Part shown: positions 43,141-56,115 of the stretch, piece by piece | Layout of the letters: every line of letters starts with the position of its first letter | How positions within the stretch are numbered: position 1 is the first letter of the stretch | Assembly (NCBI GenBank): GCA_030674155.1 | Contig: CM060323.1 | Location: forward strand, 2,979,197 to 3,043,196 | Source of the DNA: Stramonita haemastoma | Taxonomy: Eukaryota > Mollusca > Gastropoda > Neogastropoda > Muricidae | Length of the DNA stretch: 64,000 nucleotides | Direction of reading: 5' to 3' | The notes under the pieces: generated by a model | The model's database searches: none | The model's input: the letters and a program-made list of their open reading frames with translations, nothing else | What the model was told of the DNA's origin: nothing | Translations under genes and position numbers: made by a program

Positions 43141-44128
43141 TTTGCGTGTGTGTGTGTGTGGGTAAAGCAAAGAAAGGCAAGGCAAGGGAAACCAAAGCAA
43201 AATTCTTTATTTTTTAGGATACGTGATAAGCACTCATATGCTTTTTTCAATTTTTACATCCAACCCCTGCCCTTATTAGACATTTAGCGTTAGAAGATTT
43301 ACTCTATTGTAATATCTCATAGAGTTTTGAAACTTTTACAGGTGTGTGTGTGTGTGTCTGTCTGTCTGTCTGTTTGCATGTGTGCGTGTGTGTGAGAAAT
43401 TTTACTGTGTACAGTAATGTACTATCATCTGTTTAAATATTTTTGGTAAAGACATAAACCACAAAAAGAAACACATTCTGAAACCCAGATTTATTTTTTC
43501 ATGACAACCAGTTCAGTCCAAGACCATTGCATCACAACATGACTGGACAAAAGAAAATTTGAAAGCATAATCACCACATAAACGAAGGCTGTGATAGCTT
43601 CATATTTGCACACACAACTTCCTTTCAATCAAAATGGTAACATCTGTCACATAGGGTCTTGTATTATCTCATCCCCGCCAAATCTCCATTTTCTATATCA
43701 TTCAAAATCAGGGATTTTCAGTTTTACTCATGCAAGCAGATGATTGTTTTATTGCGAGTATGTCAGGACTGGGTCTGAATTCTTAAAGAAGTTTTGTGTA
43801 TGCACGAAATGATTTGTGTGTTGCGGCATGAAACTCGAGTCTCTTTTTTTCAGAAATCCATTTCGTCTCATCGTTTCTTCCAATGTGCTTGAACGCAAAA
43901 TGCTTGATGATGTATCAGCGTTTGTTTGACTATTTATCACTAATGTGGAACACAGGGAGGAAAGCGTGAGCTCACAAACTGTCTATATGCACCAGTCTGT
44001 ATGCCGCAGTTGCCATTTTCTTGTACATATTTACTGACAGTGGTGATCACCGTTTTGAGTGTGGATATATCTCATGCTTTTTTGAAAACACATTCCAGTC
44101 AATCTTTTTTGATGCAAACTGATCAATC

Positions 44129-44134
44129 AATAAA
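44129..44134 (+). terminator. Candidate poly(A) signal AATAAA for MAPK15
   Basis: CAATCAATAAAAAATC lies about 15 bases before CTGAAAAAAAAAC. A GT/T-rich stretch (CTCCTGTTTGGTTTAGTC and a T run) follows, as in animal cleavage sites. It is not within a recognised SINE, unlike other AATAAA hits nearby. Confidence 0.4.
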
Positions 44135-44784
44135 AAATCTTTACTGAAAAAAAAACCCAACTTGAATTGACTCCTGTTTGGTTTAGTCTTTTTTTTTTTT
44201 TCTTTGAACTTGCTCTGTCACTCGCTCTGTTTTTGTTGTTGTTGTTTTTTGTATCTCTCTCTTCTCCTCTCTTCTTCTCTTCTTCTTCTCTCTCTGCTTT
44301 CTTTCCTCCATCCTGGTCTCTCTCACTGTCCCCTTCTCTCCTCCCCTCCCTCTTTCTCCTTGTCTCTTTCTATCCCCTCCCTACCCTCACCCTCTCTTCA
44401 TTCCCCTCCCTTTTTCTTTCTTTCTTGGTTCCAGTAAGGATTCATTTGAAGATTAGTGTAAAGATGTAAAGATTTTGTGATTTTTTTTTTCATCAGATCA
44501 GCATGGGCAGACCAACAGACTGAGAGATACACACAAACAGAAGACTGATACAGAAAAATTCAGGTAGACAGATCAAGACAGTCAGACAAGTTCATTCTAA
44601 GCAATAGCTTCTATGTTTAATCTACTGCTACATTGAAATTGTATCTTCCATGGTATAAAGTTTTCTCACAATGTTGAGCATAATGTACTCAACACATTCA
44701 ACTGTTTATTCACTTTTACCTAGGTTGGTTTTTTCCTTTTCCCCTCTTACCATAGTTTTCTTTTCCTTACAAACATGTTGTTCC

Positions 44785-45200
44785 TTAGGGGTTAGGAAAA
44801 CCTAGTGGTGAGAGCCTTGCGCTCATGATGTGATGGCCCAGAACTGAGCCCCCAGGAAGGTGCCTGCTCAAGGGGATTTTCCCCCTCTTCAGTACTGACT
44901 CCACTCCCCTCAAAGTCCTTGAGATGAGACTATAAACGGAGGTCTGATCTGGAAATATCTTGTGCACACGTTAAAACTCGTTCCACCTTTCAGAAGAGTT
45001 GGCTATTGCGTGATGGTAGAAATGGCTCTGAACATATTCAAAAATACATGCTCATGCGTGGATATTGTGTTTAGACATCATCCCCAAAGTGGGAGAGTGG
45101 CAGCTACATCGATGGTGGATCAAAACAGTCACATATGCAAAATGTTACCACTGGTGAATCTCAGAACTGTAGCTGAAGAAGAAAAAAAATTACATGGATA
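44785..45200 (+). mobile_element. SINE type B, plus orientation, full length
   Basis: Head: GGGGTTAGGAAAACCTAGTG and GCCTTGCGCTCATGATGTGA. Core: GAGATGAGACTATAAACGGA, TTCAGAAGAGTTGGC. Tail: TTGTGTTTAGACATCATCCC, CAAAGTGGGAGAGTGGCAGC, CATATGCAAAATGTTACCAC, TGGTGAATCTCAGAACTGTA. Confidence 0.85.
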
Positions 45201-45649
45201 ACAACAAAATATGAATAATTAGTCAATTTTCACTGATTTCTTTTCTTTGTGCTCTTGATACATTTTTTAAAAAAAATAGCTACATATTTATTTGATATAT
45301 CTTATCTAGACCCCTCTCTGTTAAGTGCCCCCCCCCTTTCCTTCCTTCCTCCCTACATGTTCGAAGTCTTGTTTTCTGGCAGATTGGATGATAAAGGAAA
45401 GCTAACTTTTCCCCAACAGAACTCAACTTCTTAAGTTGCACCCCTTTGACTATACTGCTTTTGTATGGGTTTAAGAGCGTTGTGGGATGGTTGTTTACAA
45501 AACAATTTGTTCAAAGATTTGCATTGATGGTATTTTCCCCTGCGTCACATTAGGTATTGTCAGGTGCTAAATCTCGTAGGGCGCTCATCCCAGTATTGTC
45601 CTCTACCCTGCAGAGCCAGTCGTGCACAGGGAGACAGGACTTTGGTGTG

Positions 45650-46315
45650 TTGTATGATAGGCCTACTGCTTGTAGTGTACTGCTTGTATTGTACTATGTT
45701 GTATTGTAATGTTTGCCACTTTCGGTCACAGCAGATTACTCTAAAAGGGTTTGGGTGTTTCTCCCCAGGGACCACATGTTCTGACTAGTGCACAGCTATT
45801 CATTTGGAAAAATAAACTTCTGCTGTTTGAGAGGGGCTTATATATTTGTTTATTTATTTATTCTTTTATATCGAGGATAACAGAATAAGCAATCATGTGC
45901 TTTTTTTCATCCGGTCCCCGTGTGTATGCAGTTTTGTAAATATTGTCATCTGTTCCCACCGGCACACGATGGCCTACTCTTACGAAAAGCGGAACAGGAT
46001 TTAACGTGTGCGCAAGATGTTCTGTGTTTGATAAGAGAAGGCGGGGTTTTTTGTTTGTTTGTTTGTTAGGGGTTTTTTTTTTTTTTTTTACAGTTTTGCT
46101 AGAGACAACTCTTGTGTTGCGGTAGGCTCTTTTACATGTGCTGAATATATGTAACAAATAGGAGCTTGGCTTATCCTTTTATCTGAAAGTCTAGTACCCA
46201 GTCCACTAGTCTAGTGAATGGGAGAAAACCAGAGCTTTAGACAGAAACTGAACCTGCGGCATTCTGTTTTCGAACATTTGTGTTACCTCTAGACCACCAA
46301 CCCACCTGAGTGGCC
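45650..46315 (-). mobile_element. SINE type C (minus) containing a nested SINE type A (minus)
   Basis: The C 3' part is at 45655-45835 (TTGTATTGTACTATGTTGTA, TTTCGGTCACAGCAGATTAC). The A piece is at about 45848-46030 (TTTATATCGAGGATAACAGA, ACCGGCACACGATGGCCTAC). The rest of C is at about 46090-46315 (AGTTTTGCTAGAGACAACTC, TGTTACCTCTAGACCACCAA). A therefore jumped into C. Confidence 0.75.
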
Positions 46316-46540
46316 AGCATCAGGCCACCAACCTGAGGAAGACTAGCACTGCTCTGCCTGGGGTAGTGTGGTTTTCAGGGGGGGGGGGGGGGGAGTGCAC
46401 TTTGGATGATGACGAACAAAATCACAGTCTAACACCAACGTAGCTGTTGCATAACATGCCTAGTTACCAACCCAACCTAGATGACAGAGTCAAAGGTCTC
46501 ACTTGAGAGCTTTTCTTTCAACCTCAAACCTCTTTCTACT

Positions 46541-46934
46541 GAATTTCGCTGGCGACATCAATTACCATAGCATCTGAAGGAATAGTCTCATTACAACTTT
46601 GACAATGCCTCACGTCTTCTGAATTTCGCTGTCGACATCAGTTAACATAGCATCTGAAGGAATAGTCTCACTACAACTTTGACAATGGCTCACGTCTTCT
46701 GAATTTTTCTGTCGACATCAATTACCATAGCATCTGAAGGAATAGTCTCATTACAACTTTGACAATGCCTCACGTCTTCTGAATTTCGCTGTCGACATCA
46801 ATTACCATAGCATCTGAAGGAATAGTCTTATTACAACTTTGACAATGCCTCACGTCTTCTGAATTTCGCTGTCGACATCAATTACCATAGCATCTGAAGG
46901 AATAGTCTTATTACAACTTTGACAATGCCTCACG
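46541..46934. repeat. 80-bp minisatellite, five copies
   Basis: GAATTTCGCTGTCGACATCA recurs at 46541, 46621, 46701, 46781 and 46861, followed by TTACCATAGCATCTGAAGGA, ATAGTCTCATTACAACTTTG, ACAATGCCTCACGTCTTCT. Copies differ at only a few positions, so the array is young. Confidence 0.97.
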
Positions 46935-47396
46935 AATGGATTTCACAAACAAGCCCTTTCTTCAGAAGTAGACAATCGCAGCTTTGTTCTCAAGGTTCTT
47001 TATTTGAAAGCTTGTATGGAGTCTAGTCAAGTCAATTCAAGTCATAATGATCTTACATGAGGGTATAATATAAAGCGTACACAACTTTTTTTCAATCTTC
47101 CCTCACCAAAAAATAAAGAAAACTGACTTTCAAAAACATTCAAAAAACAATATGAATATATGTTGAAAAGAACAAAAATTATTAAGGACTTTAAAAATAA
47201 AGGTACGAAGAAAAATATACGGTGGAATTGTTTTGGGGATTGAGGACAAAGACTACAGCAAAACCAGGTACTTAGTCATGAGAAAGTTGGAAATAATCAT
47301 CAAAGCAAAATGCATAATGAGGATTGCTTGTATTTCTACAATGTTGACCTCACGCATGCATACTCTGGCTATGCGACCAGCAGACGATTTATGAAG

Positions 47397-47422
47397 GGGG
47401 GGGGGGGGGGGGGGGGGGGGGT
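47397..47422. repeat. Poly-G run of about 24
   Basis: The longest G homopolymer in the window, followed by TACAATGTTAG. Confidence 0.95.
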
Positions 47423-47589
47423 ACAATGTTAGCTGAAAATTTATTTAAAAAAAAAAAACCTACCAAATTCATTCTGGGGAATGCAATGATAAATGTTGTA
47501 CGTGTGTGTTTAAGTTTATCGGAAAAAAACAGTTGAGAGCAGCCAAAAAAAAAAAAAACAGAAAAAAAAAAAAAAAAAACTAGAGTCAG

Positions 47590-47800
47590 AGGCGCGGGCG
47601 GAATAGTCTAGAGGTTAGGGCGTTGAGCTCACCATCTGACGGCCTTGGCTCCAGCCATCATCCAAGCACCCGCTCGGGAGGGGAGGGTGTTTCTGGAGTT
47701 AACACCGGTACTGACTCCACTCCCCAGAAAGTCCTTCGGATGAGACTTAACATTGATGTCCCGTGCGCGAATACATGCAGACCAGTGGTCAAGAGGTATT
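47590..47800 (+). mobile_element. SINE (A/B family) head and core, plus orientation, 3' truncated
   Basis: GGCGGAATAGTCTAGAGGTT, AGGGCGTTGAGCTCACCATC, GAGTTAACACCGGTACTGAC, CCTTCGGATGAGACTTAACA. It stops where the LINE at 47820 begins. Confidence 0.75.
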
Positions 47801-47819
47801 GCATGTAGGCTACCTAGAA

Positions 47820-48478
47820 GGAGAGATAGCCCTGACCACAGCTGCATTGACCAAACTTAATTAAAGTCCTCTGGAATGAGGAGAACATAGCGATCAGCTT
47901 CAAGATCAGACTGATGCGTTCCCTGATCATGTCCATACTTTTGTGCGCTTTTTTTTTCTTCTTTTCTTTAGATAGATGTCTAGATGCCTTGATGAAATAA
48001 AGCAAATCGATGCTTATTCAATGTACAATCTGGAAATAAAAATTTGATTTGATTTGGATCATAACAGCAGACATTGAAAGAAGGATAGGCCTACAGGCAA
48101 TGGAAATGATGAGACGCTTTCGCAAACTCCTTGGCATTTCATTCAGAGATCACATCACTTATGAAGAAGTGAAATCTAGAATGAAAAATACCATCCATCC
48201 ATCCATATGAAGAGCTCCTAACTACAGTGAAAAAACGCAAGCTTAAGTGGTACGGGCACGTCACACGATCAATCTGGACTGGCCAAGACAGTCTTACAGG
48301 GAACAGTAAGGGAGGGAGACGAAGAGGCAGACAGAGGAAACGATGGGAAGACAAGAGTGGACAGGCCTTGGGTGGAACGACCTGCTACGGAGGGCAGAGG
48401 ACCGTAGGGAGCGGAGCAGGCTGGTTGCAGAATTTTTAGTTGTGCCCCCACGGTCCACGGGACAGGTGAAGGTGAAGA
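47820..48478 (+). mobile_element. Non-LTR retrotransposon C-terminus with a second LINE end inserted
   Basis: Blocks read NEENIAISFKIRLMRSLIMS, then an insertion at about 47940-48057 (ending GTACAATCTGGAAATAAAAA, TTTGATTTGATTTGG), then ITADIERRIGLQAMEMMRRF, RKLLGISFRDHITYEEVKSR, KWYGHVTRS and GGRRRGRQRKRWED. The end is GTCCACGGGACAGGTGAAGG. It is dead: stops and frame breaks. Confidence 0.8.
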
Positions 48479-48479
48479 A

Positions 48480-48850
<371 letters not shown>

Positions 48851-48999
48851 TCTTTCTTTCTTTTTATAGTATTATACGTAAGAAAGATTTTTTTGAACAA
48901 AACTTTTCTCACAAGACTGAAAGGTGTCTAATAAAACAGACATGATGACTTTCATGAAATAAAAGAGGGCTCAACTTGACCTTACTTAGCCTCAGTTAC

Positions 49000-49140
49000 A
49001 TGCTGGGCAAAAATGGTCGCTTAATTATACAAAAAAAATCACCAATGGTAAAAAAAAAAAACCTCTGAGCTCTAGCGAAAAAAAACAACAACAAAGAAGA
49101 AACAAACGAGAGAGAAAGAAAACAAAAACAAAACACTGGA
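49000..49140 (+). mobile_element. SINE type B tail with A/C extension
   Basis: GGGCAAAAATGGTCGCTTAA, AATCACCAATGGTAAAAAA, CCTCTGAGCTCTAGCG, then AAAACAACAACAAAGAAGAA. Confidence 0.75.
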
Positions 49141-49835
49141 ATGCGGCGTAAAGTGTAACAAGCCATTAACTCGATATGATCTGGCGCAACCCGGCCACAC
49201 GTCATAATCATGAGGTCTACGCGTTGACTCACGGTTCGCGTTATGCGTCGTCAGATACAGTCACTATGAAACAGATCATCAAACAAGAACGCCCCTTAAC
49301 TTCGAATTCCACTTTGAAATATATCTAAGCCATACAATTTTGTGGAAAACTCTTTAACATTGCATTAAACATTTTTGTAGTGTGTGTGGGAGGGCAAGGG
49401 AGGGGAGTGGTGAGGAGGGGTAGGGGGTATGATATGACTCGGCTCTATTCTACTTTCTAGAAATCTGTTCCTTCTTTTTCTGTTACTTACCCCCACCCCC
49501 TCCTCTATTTATCAACTACATGTAAATGAGACTATGGATCGTTCAAATTAAAGCATTTCTTTAAAACTACAAGCGTGATATAGTGGTGTTATTTTTTTTT
49601 TTATACTTTTTTACATAAAAAAATACCAAACTTTATACGACAGAATTAAATTATATGTTAGTTTTGTTTATTTTAAAGCAATTTATTTATATAACAAAAA
49701 GTAAAAGTATTCAAGCAAGATTTAGCCCCATGTCATTTTTCCTGGGATTGGTTTATTGGTGTTCCTTTTTAAAGTCATTTTCTTTACATAACAAAAGTTG
49801 CAGCAAACTTCCGGTGACATGAAATCCCATTAACC

Positions 49836-49889
49836 CCCCCCCCCCCCCCCCCCAGTTATCCACCTTCGTCATTATTAATCATGGTGAAG

Positions 49890-49936
<47 letters not shown>

Positions 49937-50001
49937 GTGTGTGTGTGTGTGTGTGTGTGAAAGTTATCCACCATTGTCATTATTAATCATGGTGAAGTTT
50001 G

Positions 50002-50033
<32 letters not shown>

Positions 50034-50125
50034 TGTGTGCGTGCGTGCGTGCGTGCGCGCGCGCGCGTGCGTGCGTGCGTGTGTGTGTGTGTGTGTATCT
50101 GTCTGTGTCTGTGTGTGTAGAGGGT
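49836..50125. repeat. C run, two (GT)n arrays and a GCGT/CGCG block
   Basis: About 20 C near 49836-49854. Two tandem copies of a segment TTATTAATCATGGTGAAGTT plus GT tract at 49873 and 49978. GCGT and CGCGCG at 50015-50080. Confidence 0.85.
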
Positions 50126-50339
50126 GAGGGCGGGGGGCAGGGAAGGGAGTGGGACACAAATTTCTTAGGAGTGATGAACAGGGAGGTACTTAAGCAACCA
50201 TCTACAATTTAAAGACAACATACTTTCCGTTTGTCTAGTTACTGTACACGGTACTTTGGTGTACTGACATGTCAGTAAACCATGGTAGTCTATCAACTAG
50301 AATCTCGAGCGTGAAAATGTCAGATCTTGAGACGATTTA

Positions 50340-51020
50340 AGAGATCTTTTTTTTTTTTTTTTTTTTTTTTTTACTGTTGAGATAAGACACGATAGTACAC
50401 GCTATACAGTGTACACAAGCAAACCCCTCCCCCTAAAAAGCAACACCCCCCCCCCCACCACACACACACACAAAGCAAAAAAACCATAAGAAAACAAGCA
50501 AAGAAAAACCCAAAACAAACAAAACCCATCCCCCCAACTTAACGCATCACCAGCAGTCATATCATCAGTCAACACTGTTTACTACATGTTCTGTTTATTT
50601 ATTTTATTATTTTTAATTTTATGTCTGAGTGAGTATACTTTTTGAATGTGTCAGCCTATGGTTATTATATATATAAATTTTAAAAAAAAATACAGCATCG
50701 TAAAGCCCCCCCCCCCCCCCCCGAAAAAAAAACAACCCCCCCCCCCCCCCCAAAAAATAACCAATTCTCCTCACCTACCCCTCAACCCCAAAGCTATTGT
50801 AGTGGCCCGCTGCTATCGCTGCTTTGTATATATATAATTTTTAAAAAAAAGATACAGCATATCGAATAAAGCCCCCCCTCCCCCCCTCCCGAAAAAAATT
50901 CCAGATAACCACCATATCCCCCACAAAACCACAGACACACAAATACAAAACAAAACAACCGCACCCCCCCCCCCCCCCCCAAATAAAAAAAAACCAGCCA
51001 GATATACCCCCCAGCATCAT
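50340..51020. repeat. T run and A/C tracts with repeated poly-C blocks
   Basis: T run at 50347-50372, A/C-rich to 50530, and a diverged duplication of AAAAAATACAGCATCGTAAAG plus C runs at about 50680-50800 and 50835-51000. Confidence 0.75.
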
Positions 51021-51182
51021 TCATGAAATAAACGAATTTAAGCTTTAAGAATACTCTGATAAGTCAGCCTAGCCTTCTTACTTAAAAAAATCAAATCTAA
51101 GATTAAGACCATTGCTGCTTTCAGTACTCAAGCCAGCATTCAGCTATGTAACCTACCAAATACCGTTCGTCTTGAAATTCGG

Positions 51183-51187
<5 letters not shown>

Positions 51188-51245
<58 letters not shown>

Positions 51246-51262
51246 CTCTCCTCTCTCTCCCC
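51188..51262. repeat. (CT)n microsatellite
   Basis: CT units with CCTCTC breaks. Confidence 0.95.
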
Positions 51263-52324
51263 ATCCCAAAGCCATGACAGTTCAAGACATCGGAAGAATA
51301 GCTTCCAAACAGCGTTACGAAAGCAGAACCTATCGTGGGGTTGCAAGCACTTTAAGCTTCCTTGAATCATCGTCATCGTCGTCTTCACCACCACCACTAC
51401 TACCACTATCATCATCATCATCATTAGCATCATCAGTCCCTATTATTTATGGTCGTTGGGAGGCGGGGTGGGGTGGGGGGTGGGGTGGGGGTGGGGGGTC
51501 AGGAACGCGTTGTCGGCAGTTTTCTCCAGGTTAGTCTGGAGTGACTCTTTGAATACCTATCGTTGTTAGCTGCCTGGGAGAAACAACATAAGCGCTCAGT
51601 ATTCTCCCCACTTCGGAAGTGCTGGGCACAAATTGTCCTTTTTTCAGGTTTCATCTTCCCCCCTTCTTTCATGGTATCTCAGTTTTGCTTTATTTCCTTT
51701 GTTCCCCCCCCCCCTCCTTTTTTTTTTTTTTTTAAAGCAAACTATGACTCTATCAGTCACCCTCTCTATGACATTTCCTTTAGTATTATTCAGGTAGCTA
51801 AATTACGAGATTGTAGACAGTGAAAGGGGCACAATATTTATTCTGCAGTGTTAAACATATTTATATGGCTCGGCCTGTGCTTTGCATGTATATTGTTTGG
51901 CCTGAAATAGTGACGTACTTGTGGTCCCTTTTGTTTCTGATATTTCTGTTGTCTGTATAATCTATCTGATGATATTGTCAATACAGTTTTGCCTTCCTTC
52001 ATTGAAAAATATATTCAGTGGACTGACATTTTTTTTTCATTTTTCGTTGTAGTCACTATATTCTGCTGTTGAGGAAATAGGCTACAGTTCTGTCCTTTTT
52101 TTCCCCCCATTGAAATGATTTCAGCATCTTGCTAAAGCATTTCGGTCCTTACAATGCATTCTAATGTCCTTTGAACAAAGTGTCGTCTGCCCTTTGTCAT
52201 GAAAACATATCCCAACATCTTGCTAATACATTTTTTGGGGAAAAAAGTCTTCTCAGTATTATTGCCGATGGAGTTTCTTTTTTGTCTTCATAATGCACCT
52301 ATATCTCGATATACCACCCATATC

Positions 52325-52457
52325 ATATACATAGATTGGTCGCATAGGCAAAATTTCACCACTGGGGTGAAACTCGGAGCTCTAGCCGAGGGCGTGCGTG
52401 TGTGTGTGTGTGTGTGTGCTGCGTGCGTGCGTGCGTGCGTGTGTGTGTGTGTGTGTG

Positions 52458-52511
<54 letters not shown>

Positions 52512-52520
52512 TGTGTGTGT
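52325..52520 (+). mobile_element. SINE type B tail followed directly by (GT)n
   Basis: TTGGTCGCATAGGCAAAATT, TCACCACTGGGGTGAAACTC, GGAGCTCTAGCCGAGGGCG, then GTGCGTGTGTG and GT/GCGT to 52520. Confidence 0.8.
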
Positions 52521-52884
52521 AAATTTTCCGAGTCATCGTAATTTTTTTTTCCAGTTTCCCCAAGTGCTATGCCTCATATTTAATGTGCAACTACCAAAAC
52601 TTGTATCACCATGCAATCATTATTAGTGTCATTATTATCAACATCATTATTATCATCATCATCATTGCATCCTTTACGTTTACACAGAATGACGAAAAGG
52701 GACCCCCCCCACCCCCACCCCCCACCCCGCCCCAAACAAGCAGGCAACACCGTTTTGTTTTCCATTTTACGGTCCAAAGCTCAAGGTTGGGGAGAAAAAA
52801 AGAGGAGGAGGAGGGTGAAGAACATTAATTTTGTCTGACTTAGGGTTTGCTCATAGAGATCGTTTCCTTTTCTTTTCCGTATGT

Positions 52885-52932
52885 ACCCCCTCCCCCCCCC
52901 CACCCCCCCCAACCCCCCCCCCCCCCCCCCCG
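52885..52932. repeat. C-rich run
   Basis: Nearly 45 bp of C with isolated A; another G-rich run lies at 53000-53020. Confidence 0.9.
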
Positions 52933-53882
52933 GTGCGTATAGTGAAAACAATGCGTCACAGTCGGTTCCGCATTCCTGTCGCTCACTGACGCTCCAGAAG
53001 GTGGGGGGAGGGGGGGGGGGGCTAGTGGTCGGCCGAGGGCTGAAGATGTGACGCGTGAGTCACCAGTCTGACAGCTGCAGACGGAAGTCTTCTGATGTAC
53101 GGCTCCCCTTTCCTGGCCTGCTGACAGTATTGACAGGTTCCTTGTCGGCCTCCTGTCTCTTCTCTGCTACTGCCTGCTGAGCCTGTTATGTGGGATAGTA
53201 TAGGGCCTAGTATAGTATAGTGTAGTGTGAGTGAGTGAGTGAGTGAGGGAGGGAGAGTGTGTGTGAGTGCTTGAGGGAGGGAGGGAGTCCACTCACTTCC
53301 TTGATTGGCCGATTGATGGATGGGTGGATGGTTTTATTGATTTATTTGTTTGTCTATCGATCTACTTTTCCTTGATCGATGGGCAGTATGATATTATTGA
53401 CAGGTTCCGTGTCAGTCTCTTAAGCCGATGTACGTGTCTGGGCGGGGGTGGGGTGGGGGTGGGGCTGACTTCCCTGATTGGTCGATTGACGAATCGATTG
53501 ACTGATTGATTTATTGATCTATTACTCCTTCAACGATATATAAACACAAAAAAACTGGTAGAAAGATCAGGAGGCTCAGGGGAGAAAGGTTCAGGAGTGA
53601 ACGTGGCTGAAAGGAACCCTCAATCTTCAAGAAATGAAGATGTCGTGAAGATACCTAACTCCTGGGATCAACAACACAGGGAATGGTAATCCAATGCCAG
53701 AGGAAAAACAAAGACAAGCATTAGGACACAGGAGATGAAGATGCCAGAAGATGCCAGAAGATGCCAGAAAACAGCACAGCAAAGCCAACGGGGGAGAAAG
53801 AAGACCGCAGTGGGAAATGGAATGACTATAATTTTCTTTCGATTTAATGGTTTTTTCTTTGACCTTCGATAGTTATCTATAT

Positions 53883-54114
53883 ATAGCGAGATTTTGTGCA
53901 TGTGACCGTTTTTGCCCACAATGAAGGTAGCCGCATTCTGACTTCAGGAGGTATGATTTAGAGCATATGACAACCTATATACCTATAGGTGGAATTGCTG
54001 CAGTGCTGGGGAAGGAGATGGAAAACAACGGGAACTGGATGTAAAAAAAAAGAAGAAAAAAAGCACATGAGTGTTTATTCCATTATTCTCGAGATAAAAG
54101 AATGAAACAAAAAA

Positions 54115-54179
<65 letters not shown>

Positions 54180-54180
54180 C
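53883..54180. mobile_element. Reversed SINE B tail, plus-strand SINE A tail and (CA)n
   Basis: B tail (minus) at 53883-53965: GTGACCGTTTTTGCCCACAA, TGAAGGTAGCCGCATTCTGA. A tail (plus) at 54030-54118: GGGAACTGGATGTAAAAAAA, TGTTTATTCCATTATTCTCG. CA at 54122-54178. Confidence 0.8.
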
Positions 54181-55334
54181 CATTTACATTTTGACGAGTC
54201 ACGTCAGTAGGCCTGTCCATGGACCCCTAGCTATTGTTGGATAACAAGAATGTTTTCAATGATTTTACAAAACATGTAGATCTACGTGGAATCAATTTTT
54301 CTGAATTTCCTGGTTAAACATTGGACACGGTGGCGGCAATGTAACAGAATGTTTGCTGCCGTGGTGCTTAGTTTTGATGTCACACGGGCCAGGAACAACA
54401 AAGAGAGACCTGACAGGCGATTGACGGTAATACACCAAAACAAGATCAAAGACACGAGCTGACTGGGGTTAATTTTAGCAGCACGCGCGGAACACGGTGA
54501 CATTGCCTTATGTATAGGTCATTGACAAACAGGAAGCAGGCCGTATGATTCCAAATAAATCTCAGCTGGAACGACATGTGCCATATGGTCCATTTTCGGA
54601 TCGTACTGATCCTCACATCTGCATATGACCTTCTACCCTCCAATGGAAACCAGGTTAAAGGGGGCAAATACGGCGACTCTGCGTGCTCCCTGTGCCAGGG
54701 AAAACAAACAATACCATTCTGAGGTCGTGCAAAGTATGACTAGGTTCAGGAAAAAAAACACAGGCAGCAGGCATTACTCGGAAGAGATGACAGATGCCAT
54801 CAGTACTGCCAGAGAGCAAGCCACTTGACAAGAGGCCATGACGGGATCCTATAGATAGATGGCGAGAAAGTGTGACCTGAAACGGCTAGGTCGTCTCTAG
54901 CACAAAGTAAGCTTTCTGGATCGAAATGGATGACGGGGAAATCACGTTTTCTTAACTGGAGAAGGCAACCCGGAAATCATTGAGCGCGAGTGGCATGAGA
55001 CTTTATATAGCACCCTTCTCCAAGTCCTCTAAACCCAATTCTAGGCTCACAATGCCATAATAATTATTATAAAACCCGAGTGGAGGAAACCCACACGTGC
55101 AAGATGAGAGGAAGCCCGTATGGACAAGATGGAGAAACAGGCCAGTCTTGCCCACAGCTTGAAGAAAGTTAGTTTCCAGCCAAAGAAGGTAGAGCAAGAG
55201 GTTCCTCTCTGGGTGAAGCCATGAAGCAACGCTGATTGATCCCTGGGAGAAGCAGGGCCAGAACCTCACAGCAATGGCAGAGGAAGCCGGAAAGTGGTCT
55301 GAGGAGGAAAAACACTCAACTTTCCTCATTTCCC

Positions 55335-55455
55335 CCGTTCCTCGGCTACAACTCTGAGGTTCACTACTGGTAAGATTTTTTTTCCCTATGTGACCGTTTT
55401 TGCCTACCATTAAAGTAACTGCAGTCCTCCGACATGAGGGATGGTGTCTAAACAT
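55335..55455 (-). mobile_element. SINE type B tail (minus), left half of an interrupted copy
   Basis: GTTCCTCGGCTACAACTCTG, AGGTTCACTACTGGTAAGAT, GTGACCGTTTTTGCCTACCA, GGGATGGTGTCTAAACATGA, then a GA array. Confidence 0.8.
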
Positions 55456-55458
55456 GAA

Positions 55459-55557
<99 letters not shown>
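55456..55557. repeat. (GA)n array
   Basis: About 50 GA units with two GG/AA breaks. Confidence 0.95.
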
Positions 55558-56022
55558 ATGAAATGAAATGAAATGAAATGAAATGAAATGTAAATGTTTT
55601 TATTGAACATCAGCCTTGGGCCACAATTCAAAACGAAGTGGGAGATGGGGGAGTGGATGTATGTGCATATAACGAATTTGTTCAAAGTCTCATCATAAAG
55701 CAACGGTACACACTTGATACAACGCATCTTTTTCCACTATTAGATCTAGATCTATTTACTTTACATAAGTTCTGCCACTGTCTGTCTTCTTCGAATAGCA
55801 CGGAATAAAAATGTTGCTAGCTGCACTGAACGACATCTACTACGTGCCTGAAGCAGAAAAGGCATAGGCACATGAAGAAGATCTTTCAGGTAACTGGTTC
55901 GTAAATCTGTATATAATGGACAAATATATATTAGATGGTATTCATCTTCAATAACGTTTTTGCACAAAGAACAGTTTTTATCTTGATTGTTGTTGCTGTA
56001 TCGGTTGAGATAATTATTTAAA

Positions 56023-56028
<6 letters not shown>
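55556..56028 (-). mobile_element. CR1/jockey-like LINE 3' end, minus strand
   Basis: The minus-strand frame reads NNYLNRYSNNNQDKNCSLCK, NVIEDEYHLIYICPLYTDLR, TSYLKDLLHVPMPFL and FLFRAIRRRQTVAELM*. CxxC....EDE.H....CP.Y..LR is the C-terminal zinc-knuckle pattern of these RTs. The 3'UTR ends CCAAGGCTGATGTTCAATAA and then ATTTC pentamers. Confidence 0.8.

Positions 56029-56113
<85 letters not shown>
56026..56113. repeat. (GA)n array
   Basis: GA units with one AAGA break, at the truncated 5' side of the LINE fragment. Confidence 0.95.

Positions 56114-56115
<2 letters not shown>

Larger units (their letters stand above)
40510..44142 (+). other. Probable MAPK15 3' untranslated region
   Basis: It starts with (GGA)n and a T run at 40710-40730. 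It carries GT arrays (40975-41001, 43106-43160), a GA/GT array (42866-42979) and a duplicated SINE A tail. Unique AT-rich sequence in 41000-42000 and 43400-44140 resembles UTR. The end is inferred from the poly(A) signal; without transcript data the length is uncertain. Confidence 0.4.

Noticed and set aside
46541..46934. 80-bp repeats as CRISPR-like
   Set aside because: There are no spacers; it is a pure tandem repeat.
52950..53270. GC-richer stretch with TGAGTCA as a promoter
   Set aside because: A single AP-1-like site is not enough and no exon follows.
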